A DNA stretch of 35,088 nt from a virus. A program made the position numbers and the translations under genes. This document shows, in pieces, positions 1 to 6,980 of this stretch. The number at the start of each line of letters is the position of its first letter. Within the stretch, counting starts at the first letter, position 1. The stretch is from positions 1 through 35,088 of IMG/VR virus record IMGVR_UViG_3300030102_000728; one strand, given 5' to 3'. Under the pieces are notes generated by a model. The model saw only the letters and a program-made list of their open reading frames with translations, was not told the origin of the DNA and did no database searches.

Positions 1-61
1 TAATAACAAATTGATTTGCTATTTTATTCCCATTGTTGCTTGTTATGTTTTCTACTTTCAT
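1..61 (-). CDS. 5' fragment of a 92-residue accessory protein cut by the window edge
   Basis: The ATG at 61 is preceded by the Shine-Dalgarno core AAAGGAAAC. The 20 readable codons start MKVENITSNNGNKIANQ and are identical to the first 20 codons of the complete gene at 34715-34993. This is the same gene met again after going round a circle, not a second gene. Its upstream neighbour here is the 70-residue gene at 125-337, whereas in the right-hand copy it is the zinc-ribbon-like gene. Confidence 0.85.
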   Translation of the reverse strand, partial: MKVENITSNNGNKIANQFVI

Positions 62-124
62 TTGTTTCCTTTCAGTTAATTAAAGTTAATAAATAAATAT
101 GGCTATAATTAGGCATTGTTTTTA

Positions 125-337
125 TTATAACCAAGGCTCAACATCACAAGTTGAGACAATATCTTCATCAGATTTTATATTAATTGGAAATCTAATATAA
201 TTTCTGAAATTTATGTTTTTAAAGTAATCAAAATTTTCTAATGAGTACATATACATAAATTCATTCGGTTTGTTTAAGCCTTTTAATTTAGCATTTTCAA
301 ATGCTTCTTTATGATTTCTTTGGTACATAGTTTTCAT
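125..337 (-). CDS. hypothetical accessory protein, 70 aa
   Basis: I do not recognise this protein. An in-frame GTG extends the reading frame upstream, but the ATG at 337 is preferred because AAAGGAAACT lies directly before it, as for its neighbours. The product begins MKTMYQRNHKEAF and ends DVEPWL; it is soluble-looking and rich in Asn, Tyr and Phe. It lies 10 bases downstream of the 52-residue gene. Both genes are absent from the alternative copy of the locus at the right end of the window, so it belongs to a two-gene cassette that comes and goes. Confidence 0.7.
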   Translation of the reverse strand: MKTMYQRNHKEAFENAKLKGLNKPNEFMYMYSLENFDYFKNINFRNYIRFPINIKSDEDIVSTCDVEPWL

Positions 338-347
338 AGTTTCCTTT

Positions 348-506
348 CTATTTGTTGTATTGTTGATTTTTAAAAATTTCACGTTTTAAATTTTTGTGAT
401 CTTTTTCTGTCATTTCATCTTCATATTTAAAAATATCAGCATAAGTTTTTACTGATGGATCAAATGGCGGATATTTAATTTGTATTAGTTTTCTTTGCTT
501 TGTCAT
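348..506 (-). CDS. hypothetical accessory protein, 52 aa
   Basis: The reading frame runs from ATG 506 to TAG, with AAAGGAAACT immediately upstream. The product starts MTKQRKLIQIKYPPFDPSV, contains an acidic/basic helix around residues 25-45 and ends QQYNK. It has no membrane segment and no cysteines. The stop codon lies just before the ribosome site of the next gene. It forms one removable unit with the 70-residue gene: the 444-bp difference between the two ends of the window removes both. Function unknown. Confidence 0.65.
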   Translation of the reverse strand: MTKQRKLIQIKYPPFDPSVKTYADIFKYEDEMTEKDHKNLKREIFKNQQYNK

Positions 507-523
507 AGTTTCCTTTCAGTTGT

Positions 524-742
524 TTATTTAATAAATTTAATTTGTTTTTGTGTCAATTTTGTGGCATGAAAACCGACAGCTTCAAGATCACTTGTAAAGA
601 ATTGGCAACTATCACACCTTTCAATATGTGGTTTATGATAAGGATCATTTTTTGAAATTAAGCCTGTACTCTTTACATCTTGAAAATATCCATAACCCTC
701 GCAATCTTTACAGTTATTTATTTTGTATTTATATTTTTGCAT
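524..742 (-). CDS. small zinc-ribbon-like protein, 72 aa
   Basis: Two CxxC pairs are visible: NCKDCEGYGYF near residues 10-20, which resembles half of a DnaJ CxxCxGxG repeat, and RCDSCQFF near residues 42-49. Together they could hold one zinc ion. Residues 51-72 form a basic, probably helical tail (ATKLTQKQIKFIK). The start at 742 overlaps the stop of the 116-residue gene by one base, so translation is probably coupled. The 3' part of this gene recurs at 35012-35088. Zinc binding is inferred from the cysteines; the role is unknown. Confidence 0.7.
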   Translation of the reverse strand: MQKYKYKINNCKDCEGYGYFQDVKSTGLISKNDPYHKPHIERCDSCQFFTSDLEAVGFHATKLTQKQIKFIK

Positions 743-1092
743 TATTTACCTTTTGTTGATTGAACATAATCTTTTAAAATATAAAAGTTAAAAGTATATT
801 CATTGTTTTTATTAAAATTATTTACAAATCTTTGAAATTCTTTTTTTGAACCTCTAAGAGTATGACAGGCACAATCTAAAAATTTTTCACCATTACAATT
901 TAAATCTTCAACATTAAGCCAATCAATATCGTTAATTAAATGTAAATGTTTTTTATAAATAATATGGTTTGACCATTGACCACCTTGATCACTAGCAATG
1001 AAGATAAAATTATTTAAAGGTGAAATTGCATACCAACTAGCATAACTTCCTCTAAAATTTTTTCTAGTTTTTTTCCAAATTAATTTTATCAT
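742..1092 (-). CDS. hypothetical accessory protein, 116 aa, first gene of the island operon
   Basis: The frame is open further upstream, but the ATG at 1092 follows a good ribosome site (AAAGGAAACT) and gives 116 residues starting MIKLIWKKTRKNF. The product has a Trp/Tyr-rich N-terminal half (SYASWYAI, GGQWSNHI) and a CAC motif near residue 75. I do not recognise it. It is the promoter-proximal gene of a leftward run of small genes that continues through the circular junction to 32913. The gene-free stretch 1093-1584 lies upstream. Confidence 0.7.
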   Translation of the reverse strand: MIKLIWKKTRKNFRGSYASWYAISPLNNFIFIASDQGGQWSNHIIYKKHLHLINDIDWLNVEDLNCNGEKFLDCACHTLRGSKKEFQRFVNNFNKNNEYTFNFYILKDYVQSTKGK

Positions 1093-1181
1093 AGTTTCCT
1101 TTGGTTGATTTGTTTTTTTTTGCATAATTAAAAGCATCTTAAATTAATAAGGCACAATTATGGCAGATACAAATAAGATAT

Positions 1182-1210
1182 ATTATTTATTGTGTGTGAT
1201 ATTATTGCAA
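1182..1210 (-). promoter_or_regulatory. candidate sigma70-type promoter for the leftward accessory operon
   Basis: On the minus strand TTGCAA (1210-1205; four of six to TTGACA) is followed after 17 bases by AATAAT (1187-1182; five of six to TATAAT). It would start RNA near 1175, upstream of the first island gene. In such AT-rich DNA chance matches are common, so this is weak. Confidence 0.25.
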
Positions 1211-1219
1211 CAGGTGTTG
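1208..1219. promoter_or_regulatory. palindromic operator candidate CAACAGGTGTTG
   Basis: Five-base arms CAACA and TGTTG are separated by GG. The site overlaps the -35 box of the candidate leftward promoter and lies 13 bases upstream of the plus-strand TATAAT. The position suits a regulator site. Its sequence differs from the palindrome at 30347-30358, so a different protein would be expected to bind. Confidence 0.25.
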
Positions 1220-1441
1220 TATATTTACAGTTTATAATGATTCTAAATTAATATGTGAGGTGTAAATATAATTAAGAAAGTTATTAAAAGATCCTATTTC
1301 AATTTATAGACAGCAATTTTTTTTCTCACGTCATAACAATCGGCAATTTAATCATTAACTATATAACGTTTGATAATCTTTATTTATCGCTAATCTAAAA
1401 AAGATATATATATAGAGTGCAACCCTCTTTTTTGCAAAATT

Positions 1442-1459
1442 TATACCCCCTATACCCCC
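1442..1459. repeat. tandem repeat, two copies of TATACCCCC
   Basis: Two perfect 9-bp units lie head to tail in an otherwise AT-rich region, followed by further C-runs (AAACACCCG, CCACCCC). The strand asymmetry is unusual for this genome. It could be iteron-like or part of a packaging recognition site; two units are few for either. Confidence 0.45.
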
Positions 1460-1528
1460 AGAAACACCCGCATTTTATATTATATATATATACCGAACTA
1501 GAGGACACCCTTACAGCCATCCACCCCT

Positions 1529-1537
1529 TTATACACA
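1529..1537 (+). promoter_or_regulatory. DnaA-box match TTATACACA
   Basis: This is a nine of nine match to the consensus TTATNCACA. It lies in the control region upstream of the structural operon. The phage itself encodes a DnaA-domain-IV protein, which makes the site more interesting. Eight of nine matches occur by chance elsewhere, for example at 15163-15171 and 32378-32386, so one perfect box is suggestive only. Confidence 0.35.
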
Positions 1538-1566
1538 TACATCTTTTCTGTTTTATTTTTTTTAAA

Positions 1567-1777
1567 ATACACTAGATATAGTATATGGATTACTTTAGTT
1601 CAGACGATTTAGATTCAGTTGCTTATATTGAAGAAGATACAAACAATGTCATAATTAAGTTCTATGGCTTTCCCAATAAATTAGCAGCTGAATTGTTTAT
1701 TAGTTATGCTATGCTCAATATGGGTTTTGATTACCAGCCTATATCTAGCACAAAGTCTGACATGATACACTAGATAT
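1567..1777. repeat. 13-bp direct repeat flanking the 62-residue gene
   Basis: ATACACTAGATAT occurs at 1567-1579 and again at 1765-1777. The left copy ends six bases before the start of the 62-residue gene. The right copy contains its TAG stop and overlaps the ATG of the terminase gene. Recombination between them would remove the small gene cleanly and leave the terminase start intact. Confidence 0.6.
1585..1773 (+). CDS. hypothetical protein upstream of the large terminase, 62 aa
   Basis: The product is acidic at the N-terminus (MDYFSSDDLDSVAYIEED), followed by a probable beta strand and a helix (KLAAELFISYAMLNMGF). Its stop lies two bases before the terminase ATG. No strong Shine-Dalgarno sequence precedes the start. 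The position just before the large subunit is where a small terminase might sit, but the sequence shows no helix-turn-helix and a better small-subunit candidate lies at 32439-32912. Function unknown. Confidence 0.6.
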   Translation: MDYFSSDDLDSVAYIEEDTNNVIIKFYGFPNKLAAELFISYAMLNMGFDYQPISSTKSDMIH

Positions 1778-3047
1778 GGATATTAAAATACCTTACACAC
1801 CAAGAAAACATCAAGCCTACTTGCACAAACAAATAGATAAAAACAGATGGAACGTATTGGTATGCCATAGAAGGTTTGGCAAAACAGTATGTATGATCAA
1901 TCACCTAATTAGGTCAGCATTACTGTCCAAACTAAAGAACCCTAGGTTTGCCTACATTGCACCCACCTTCAAACAAGCAAAGTCTATTGCATGGGATTAC
2001 ATGAAACAGTTCACCGCTAAGATACCCCACACTAAATTTAATGAAACAGAACTTCGTGTAGATTTACCTAATGGTTCTCGTATTACCTTGCTAGGCTCAG
2101 AATCGCCAGATGGTTTAAGAGGTATATACCTTGATGGCTGCGTGATTGATGAGTACGCAAACGTGAACAGTAAATTGTTTCCAGAAATAATTAGACCAGC
2201 ATTATCAGATCGTAAAGGCTACTGTGTGTTTATAGGTACACCAATGGGAATGAACAATAACTTTTATGAGTTGTACCAACACGCACAAGGTGCGGAAGAT
2301 TGGTTTAACTATAAAGCTAAAGCTAGTGATACTAAAATTGTTGATCAAGATGAATTAGATAAAGCAAAAGAAGTTATGGGTGAGAAGAAGTACCAACAAG
2401 AGTTTGAGTGTGATTGGATAGCGAACATTGAAGGTGCAGTATATGGGGATATTATTGCAAAACTAGATGATGACAAACAACTTACAAGAGTTCCCTACGA
2501 TCCTTCACTACCAGTATCTACTGCATGGGATCTTGGGGTCTCCGACCACAGTAGTATAATATTTTATCAACAGTTAGGTAGAAGCATTAATATAATAGAC
2601 TACCACGAAGAAAGAGGTCAAGGTTTACCATACTATGTTAAAATGGTTAATGACAAAGAGTATGTCTACAAAGATCATTTTGCACCACACGACATTGAAG
2701 TTACCGACTTTGGTAATGGTAAAACCAGAAGAGAAGTCGCCTATCAATTAGGAGTAAGATTTAAAGTTGTTCCAAAAATTCCATTAGAAGATGGCATCCA
2801 CGCAACCACAATGATCTTACCCAGATGTTGGATTGATACTGACCATTGCAAAAAGTTAATAGATGCGTTAAGACATTACCACAGGAAGTATATTGATAAA
2901 AACAGAATGTTTAGATCAAAGCCTGTACACGATTGGAGTTCTCATGCTTGTGATGCAATGCGTTATCTAGCAGTTGGACTACAAGAAATTAATACTAGAC
3001 AATCAGCTCCACAAAGTGTAGCAGATAATAGTTACAGGATTATATAA
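1776..3047 (+). CDS. terL: terminase large subunit
   Basis: This is the ATP-driven DNA packaging motor and nuclease that fills the prohead. The N-terminal ATPase shows a Walker A of the phage type, HRRFGKT (residues 31-37), a Walker B with catalytic glutamate, CVIDEY (122-127), and a coupling motif GTP at 154-156. The C-terminal RNase-H-like nuclease shows WDLG (Asp252) and the late acidic motif HDWSSHACDAMRY (385-397). At 423 residues it is short but complete for the Terminase_6 type. It starts two bases after the upstream small gene and is followed after two bases by the small linker genes. The docking protein is the connector at 3996. Its likely small subunit lies about 4 kb upstream on the circle, beyond the inverted accessory island. 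Confidence 0.93.
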   Translation: MDIKIPYTPRKHQAYLHKQIDKNRWNVLVCHRRFGKTVCMINHLIRSALLSKLKNPRFAYIAPTFKQAKSIAWDYMKQFTAKIPHTKFNETELRVDLPNGSRITLLGSESPDGLRGIYLDGCVIDEYANVNSKLFPEIIRPALSDRKGYCVFIGTPMGMNNNFYELYQHAQGAEDWFNYKAKASDTKIVDQDELDKAKEVMGEKKYQQEFECDWIANIEGAVYGDIIAKLDDDKQLTRVPYDPSLPVSTAWDLGVSDHSSIIFYQQLGRSINIIDYHEERGQGLPYYVKMVNDKEYVYKDHFAPHDIEVTDFGNGKTRREVAYQLGVRFKVVPKIPLEDGIHATTMILPRCWIDTDHCKKLIDALRHYHRKYIDKNRMFRSKPVHDWSSHACDAMRYLAVGLQEINTRQSAPQSVADNSYRII

Positions 3048-3049
3048 TT

Positions 3050-3274
3050 ATGGGTTCACTTTTTAAAACACCAAAAATGCCACCGCTGCCACCAGTTCAA
3101 CCTTTGCCAGAACCGCCTTCGGCAGAAGTTTCGCAAGAGGAAAAAGACAGGATTGCAGCAGAACAAAGAAAAATGGAGAGAAAAAGAAGAGGTCGTAAAT
3201 CTACAATTTTAACTGGACCACTAGGTGTTGAGGAAGAAGCTGAAACAGAAAACAAAACTTTATTAGGATCATAA
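3050..3274 (+). CDS. proline-rich N-terminus / LLG-tail small protein, 74 aa (paralogue A)
   Basis: The N-terminus is rich in proline (MPPLPPVQPLPEPP), followed by a basic charged helix (residues 29-48) and a conserved-looking tail GRKSTILTGPLGVEE that ends KTLLGS. The same tail plan recurs in the protein at 3464-3700. Tails of the form STILTG...LLG are known to me from small unassigned phage proteins near terminase and portal genes. It lies two bases after the terminase and overlaps the next start by one base. A minor head or neck role is a guess from position. Confidence 0.75.
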   Translation: MGSLFKTPKMPPLPPVQPLPEPPSAEVSQEEKDRIAAEQRKMERKRRGRKSTILTGPLGVEEEAETENKTLLGS

Positions 3275-3462
3275 TGTTTGAGACAATTAAAAAGATATTT
3301 AAAAAAAAACCAAAAGTAGAAAAAGAAAAAAGAACTTACGAAAAAGCTATAGATCATAGTAATGATATTACTTTTGAAAACGAAATTAAAAAACCAGAAG
3401 TTAAATCTGAAACAAAAGAAACAAAATCAGAAACAACTTCATCATTAACATTTGGAGAATAA
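3274..3462 (+). CDS. small highly charged protein, 62 aa
   Basis: The start overlaps the preceding stop (TAATG). The product begins MFETIKKIFKKKPKVEKEKR and is dominated by Lys and Glu; the last third is Thr/Ser-rich (SETTSSLTFGE). It appears disordered. The ending -LTFGE weakly recalls the LLG tails of its neighbours. The next gene starts at 3464, just after its stop. Confidence 0.65.
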   Translation: MFETIKKIFKKKPKVEKEKRTYEKAIDHSNDITFENEIKKPEVKSETKETKSETTSSLTFGE

Positions 3463-3463
3463 T

Positions 3464-3700
3464 ATGGGAGGAGCAGTAAGAAGAGTAATTAGACCTACAC
3501 CACCACCACCGCCACCTCCTGCACCTGTGCCAACTCCGGTTACACCAACAGTATCAGAAGTTTCACAATCACAAGCAGCAGATGCTTACGATCCAAGAAA
3601 GACAAAAGCTAAAGGCAGATCATCTACAATTATGACAAGTTCAAAAGGTGTAGAAGATGAAACATTAACACTAGGTCGTAGAAGTTTATTAGGTAAATAA
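3464..3700 (+). CDS. proline-rich / LLG-tail small protein, 78 aa (paralogue C)
   Basis: A longer form starting at 3452 is possible, but the ATG at 3464 fits the TAATATG junction after the upstream stop. The product starts MGGAVRRVIRP, continues with a run of seven prolines and a PAPVPTPVTP segment, and ends with GRSSTIMTSSKGVEDE followed by RRSLLGK. The last 28 residues align by eye with those of the protein at 3050-3274, so the two are paralogues that share a C-terminal motif behind different proline-rich leaders. Role unknown; position suggests a virion or assembly factor. Confidence 0.75.
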   Translation: MGGAVRRVIRPTPPPPPPPAPVPTPVTPTVSEVSQSQAADAYDPRKTKAKGRSSTIMTSSKGVEDETLTLGRRSLLGK

Positions 3701-3996
3701 TGATGGGAGCAGCAACACCATTTTCAAAATTAAAAAGACCAGATGATCCTAGACCAACTGGAGGACTTGCACAATATATGTTTGCAAAAGATGATGTTGA
3801 TAGTTTATCAAGAGCAAGACAAGGTTATGTTAAAAATACTGGTGGAAAATTAGGAGATGTAAGAAATGCTGGAATATATAAAAATTTTACAGAAGCACAG
3901 AAAAAAGAATATAGAAAAAGAAACCCACAAGATTTTGAAGAAGAAGAAGAAAAAAAAGGATATAAATTAGGCAAAAGAAGTTTATTAGGAGAATAA
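3700..3996 (+). CDS. LLG-tail protein, 98 aa
   Basis: This gene overlaps its neighbours by one base on each side. The body (residues 1-75) differs from the proline-rich paralogues: PFSKLKRPDDPRPTGG, then a YVKNTGGKLGDVRNAGIY stretch. An acidic run EEEEEKK precedes the C-terminus KLGKRSLLGE, which matches the end of the upstream paralogue. No known domain is recognised. The shared end suggests that all these products meet the same partner. Confidence 0.7.
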   Translation: MMGAATPFSKLKRPDDPRPTGGLAQYMFAKDDVDSLSRARQGYVKNTGGKLGDVRNAGIYKNFTEAQKKEYRKRNPQDFEEEEEKKGYKLGKRSLLGE

Positions 3997-5624
3997 TGGC
4001 AAGAACAGATTTATCAAAAAGTTTATTATCAAGATACGAAAAACTTGAAGGTCAAAGACAAAATTGGGAAACACATTGGCAAGAAGTTGCAGATTATATG
4101 CAACCAAGAAAAGCTGATGTTACTAAACAAAGAGCTAGAGGTGATAAAAGAATGGAACAAGTTTTTGATTCTTCACCTATACAAGCAGTAGAATTATTAG
4201 CAGCATCATTACATGGTATGCTAACAAATCCATCTACACCTTGGTTTACTTTAAGATTTAAAGATGCAGAAATTGACAATGAAGATGAAGCAAAACTTTG
4301 GTTAGAAGCATCTACAGATGCAATGTACACAGCATTTAATAGATCAAACTTTCAACAAGAAATATTTGAATTGTACCATGACTTAATTACATTTGGTACA
4401 GCTTGTATGTTTATTGAAGAAGATGATGATGATATTATAAAATTTTCAACAAGACATATTAACGAAGTATTTATTGCAGAAAATGATAAAGGCAGAATAG
4501 ATACAGTATTTAGAAGATTTAAAATAAGTGCTAGAGCTGCAGTACAAAAATTTGGTGATGCAACATCAACAGATATAAAAGGTATCTTTAATAAAGATCC
4601 ATACGAAGAAGTAGAAATACTACACGCAGTTTATCCAAGATCAGATTTTAATCCAAAGAAAAAAGATAAAGCTAATATGCCATTTGAATCTGTTTATTTA
4701 GAATATAAAAATGCTAGTGAATTATCTGTTGGCGGATTTAAAGAGTTCCCTTTCGTAGTACCTAGATATTTAAAAGCATCAAATGAAATTTATGGAAGAA
4801 GTCCAGCAATGACAGCATTGCCAGATGTTAAGATGTTAAATGAAATGTCAAAGACTACAATCAAAGCTGCACAAAAACAAGTTGATCCACCACTATTAGT
4901 TCCGGATGATGGCTTCTTACTTCCTGTAAGAACTGTACCGGGTGGACTAAACTTTTACAGAAGTGGTACAAGAGATAGAATAGAACCATTAAACATTGGT
5001 GCAAATAATCCACTAGGTTTAAATATGGAACAACAAAGAAGAGACAGCATTAGAGCTGTGTTCTATGTTAATCAACTTATGATGCAAGATGGTCCACAAA
5101 TGACAGCAACAGAAGTTATTCAACGTAATGAAGAGAAGATGAGATTACTTGGTCCAGTATTAGGTAGATTACAATCAGAATTATTAAAACCATTAATTGA
5201 TAGAGTGTTTGCAATATTGCTTCGTAACAATATGTTACCACAAGCACCAGAGTTTTTATCTGGCAGAGACATAGAAATAGAATATGTGTCTCCTCTTGCT
5301 AAAGCACAAAAATCTTCAGAGCTACAATCTATTATGAGAGCAATAGAAATATTAGGCTCAATGCAAAATGTTGCACCAGTATTTGATTATGTTAATTTTG
5401 ATAATCTTGTTAAACATCTAGCAGACATTGTTGGTATGCCACAAAAATTATTAAAATCACAAAATCAAGTAAATGCAGAAAGAGAACAAGCACAACAACA
5501 ACAACAAGAAATGCAACAGATGCAACAATTACAACAGGTTGCACAAGCAGGAGGAGATATAGCACCACTAGCGAAAGCATTGCCAGAAGAAGCAAAAGCT
5601 CTAGCAAATGCTGAAGTGGAATAA
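3996..5624 (+). CDS. head-to-tail connector (portal) protein, T7 gp8-like
   Basis: The 542-residue product matches the podovirus connector family in length and in several motifs: an N-terminal helix with RYEKLEGQRQNWETHWQEV, then YMQPRKAD, LAASLHGMLTNPSTPWF and, in the clip/stem part, RDSIRAVFY. It forms the dodecameric ring through which DNA enters and leaves. The C-terminal tail from about residue 490 is a Gln-rich coiled-coil-like run (QAQQQQQEMQQMQQLQQ), typical of the crown/barrel. It follows the LLG-tail genes and is followed after one base by the Bbp19-like gene. Confidence 0.93.
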   Translation: MARTDLSKSLLSRYEKLEGQRQNWETHWQEVADYMQPRKADVTKQRARGDKRMEQVFDSSPIQAVELLAASLHGMLTNPSTPWFTLRFKDAEIDNEDEAKLWLEASTDAMYTAFNRSNFQQEIFELYHDLITFGTACMFIEEDDDDIIKFSTRHINEVFIAENDKGRIDTVFRRFKISARAAVQKFGDATSTDIKGIFNKDPYEEVEILHAVYPRSDFNPKKKDKANMPFESVYLEYKNASELSVGGFKEFPFVVPRYLKASNEIYGRSPAMTALPDVKMLNEMSKTTIKAAQKQVDPPLLVPDDGFLLPVRTVPGGLNFYRSGTRDRIEPLNIGANNPLGLNMEQQRRDSIRAVFYVNQLMMQDGPQMTATEVIQRNEEKMRLLGPVLGRLQSELLKPLIDRVFAILLRNNMLPQAPEFLSGRDIEIEYVSPLAKAQKSSELQSIMRAIEILGSMQNVAPVFDYVNFDNLVKHLADIVGMPQKLLKSQNQVNAEREQAQQQQQEMQQMQQLQQVAQAGGDIAPLAKALPEEAKALANAEVE

Positions 5625-5625
5625 T

Positions 5626-5856
5626 ATGAAACAAGATAAACAACTAGAAAAATTTATAGCCGCATTAAAAAAAAATTATACATATATATTCAATACAGAC
5701 GAAGGCAAAGAGGTTTTGTCTGACCTTGAAAAAAGATGTCATTATCATTCTACCACTAATATAAAAGGTGATAGCCATGAAAGTGCATATATGGAAGGAC
5801 AACGTAGTGTCATTCTATTTATTAAATCAATGCTACGAAACGATAAGGAAAAATAA
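5626..5856 (+). CDS. Bbp19-like phage protein, 76 aa
   Basis: The ATG at 5626, one base after the portal stop, is chosen over an ATG inside the portal gene. The helical body contains FNTDEGKEVLSDLEKRC, a central His-rich segment and ESAYMEGQRSVILFIKSML. This is the pattern of the small Bbp19-type proteins that lie next to portal genes in podoviruses. Their exact role is not settled. Confidence 0.65.
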   Translation: MKQDKQLEKFIAALKKNYTYIFNTDEGKEVLSDLEKRCHYHSTTNIKGDSHESAYMEGQRSVILFIKSMLRNDKEK

Positions 5857-5858
5857 AA

Positions 5859-6722
5859 ATGTCAAATGAACAGATAACACAAGAAACTGTGCCTGTAGAA
5901 CAAGCGACTACAGAAACAGCACAACCTACAACAGCACCAGTAGCTACACCTACTGCACAACCAACATCATCTTGGAAAGATTCTATTAGTGAAGAATATA
6001 GAAATGATCCTAACATTGAAAAATTTACTGAAGCAGATTCTTTAGCTAAATCTTATATCAATGCAGTTAAAATGATTGGTCAAGATAAAATAGTTATACC
6101 TACAAAAAATTCTTCACAAGAAACATGGGATGAAGCCTATGCAAAATTAGGTAGACCAGAATCTGCAGACAAATATTCTTTAGATGTAAAATCAGATGTT
6201 GTTCCTTTTGATGAAACTGCAATTAAATCTTTTGCAGAACAATCACATAAACTTGGTTTAAATAATAAACAAGCTCAAGGTATATTAGAGTTTTATAAAA
6301 ATAATATGGAAGGCTCTGCACAACAAGCAAAAATAGATACTGAAACTGCTCAATCTCAAGCTGAACAACAGTTAAGACAAGAATGGGGTAGAGACTTTGA
6401 AGGTAAAGTAAAACAAGCTGGTGCATTAGCTAAAGCTAATATTAATCCAGAAATTTTAGATATGACTTTATCAAATGGTATAAGACTTGGAGACCATCCA
6501 GAAATTATTAAAGGCTTTGCAAAAATAGCAAACATGATGTCAGAAGATAAAATTATTGCAACTGAAAGTGAAAATGTAAATACAGTTGCAGATATTGAAT
6601 CTGAAATATCAGCTATTACTAATGATACTGATGGACCTTATTGGAATAAGCAACATCCAGATCACGATAAAACAGTACAACAAGTTTACACATTAAGAGA
6701 AATGTTAAATGCTGATCAATAA
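5859..6722 (+). CDS. capsid assembly scaffolding protein
   Basis: At 287 residues, with a disordered Thr/Gln/Pro-rich N-terminus (1-38) followed by SSWKDSISEEYRNDP and IEKFTEADSLAKSYI. After this comes KIVIPTKNSSQETWDEAYAKLGRPESADKY, the recognisable core of podovirus scaffolds (written here as three stretches: KIVIPTK, ETWDEAYAKLG, RPESADKY). The C-terminal half is helical and charged. It directs capsid protein assembly and leaves the head before or during packaging. The location between connector and capsid genes fits. The 56-residue gene starts inside its 3' end. Confidence 0.85.
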   Translation: MSNEQITQETVPVEQATTETAQPTTAPVATPTAQPTSSWKDSISEEYRNDPNIEKFTEADSLAKSYINAVKMIGQDKIVIPTKNSSQETWDEAYAKLGRPESADKYSLDVKSDVVPFDETAIKSFAEQSHKLGLNNKQAQGILEFYKNNMEGSAQQAKIDTETAQSQAEQQLRQEWGRDFEGKVKQAGALAKANINPEILDMTLSNGIRLGDHPEIIKGFAKIANMMSEDKIIATESENVNTVADIESEISAITNDTDGPYWNKQHPDHDKTVQQVYTLREMLNADQ

Positions 6723-6879
6723 TCTTAATGATAAAGAAATTCGGTTAGAAATATTGCGGTTGGTTAAGGAGACAGGATCTGAACTTCAGAAAAATGATCC
6801 CTTGCCAATCGCTGAAAAATATTATAATTGGATAGTAGGTAAGAAAATTCGCAAGAACCTTACTGGCAAGAAGGAATAG
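6709..6879 (+). CDS. small helical protein between scaffold and capsid genes, 56 aa
   Basis: The ATG overlaps the last 14 bases of the scaffold gene. The product starts MLINNLNDKEIRLEILRLV and contains PLPIAEKYYNWIVGKK, with a basic end (RKNLTGKKE). Small genes of this kind, with an LEILRLV helix and an AEKYYNW helix, occur before capsid genes in related marine phages as far as I know. Function unknown. It is clearly coding by overlap and composition. Confidence 0.65.
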   Translation: MLINNLNDKEIRLEILRLVKETGSELQKNDPLPIAEKYYNWIVGKKIRKNLTGKKE

Positions 6880-6980
6880 ACTTCTAGTCTAAAAGACTTA
6901 AAATCCAAGAATTGCCTGTCAATTAAGATGGATAACCTTTCTGATTTTTTTATAATAACAATAATAATGGAGAGACAATT
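6880..6980 (+). promoter_or_regulatory. structured leader of the capsid gene
   Basis: This 101-base gap is large for the genome. It can form two small hairpins: AGTCT/AGACT (6886-6890 with 6894-6898) and AATTG/CAATT (6910-6914 with 6920-6924). A TATAAT follows at 6951-6956 and the ribosome site GGAGAG lies just before the capsid ATG. A -35 box at proper spacing is not evident. It could be a capsid-specific promoter or an RNA stability element that raises capsid yield. Confidence 0.4.

Larger units (their letters stand above)
1093..1584. promoter_or_regulatory. intergenic control region between divergent modules (492 bp)
   Basis: This is the only long gene-free stretch. It separates the leftward accessory operon from the rightward structural operon. 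Visible elements are a perfect TATAAT at 1233-1238 on the plus strand without a good -35 box, an imperfect palindrome at 1208-1219, alternating TA runs near 1404-1414 and 1483-1494, a C-rich plus-strand segment at 1442-1527 that includes two tandem TATACCCCC units, and a DnaA-box match at 1529-1537. No open frame here has a convincing ribosome site. It could hold divergent promoters, a replication origin or a packaging site; sequence alone does not decide. Confidence 0.6.

Noticed and set aside
1584-1773. 62-residue protein as small terminase subunit
   Set aside because: The position is right, but no DNA-binding helices are visible and the protein at 32439-32912 fits the small-subunit layout better.
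3097-3357. Minus-strand open frame of 86 codons
   Set aside because: It is a shadow of the charged and proline-rich small genes; the Phe/Ser-rich product reflects the Lys/Glu codons of the other strand.
6880-6980. tRNA or intrinsic terminator before the capsid gene
   Set aside because: No cloverleaf with T-loop and acceptor stem can be drawn, and the hairpins are short and not followed directly by a U-run; the TTTTTTT run at 6945 follows unpaired sequence.
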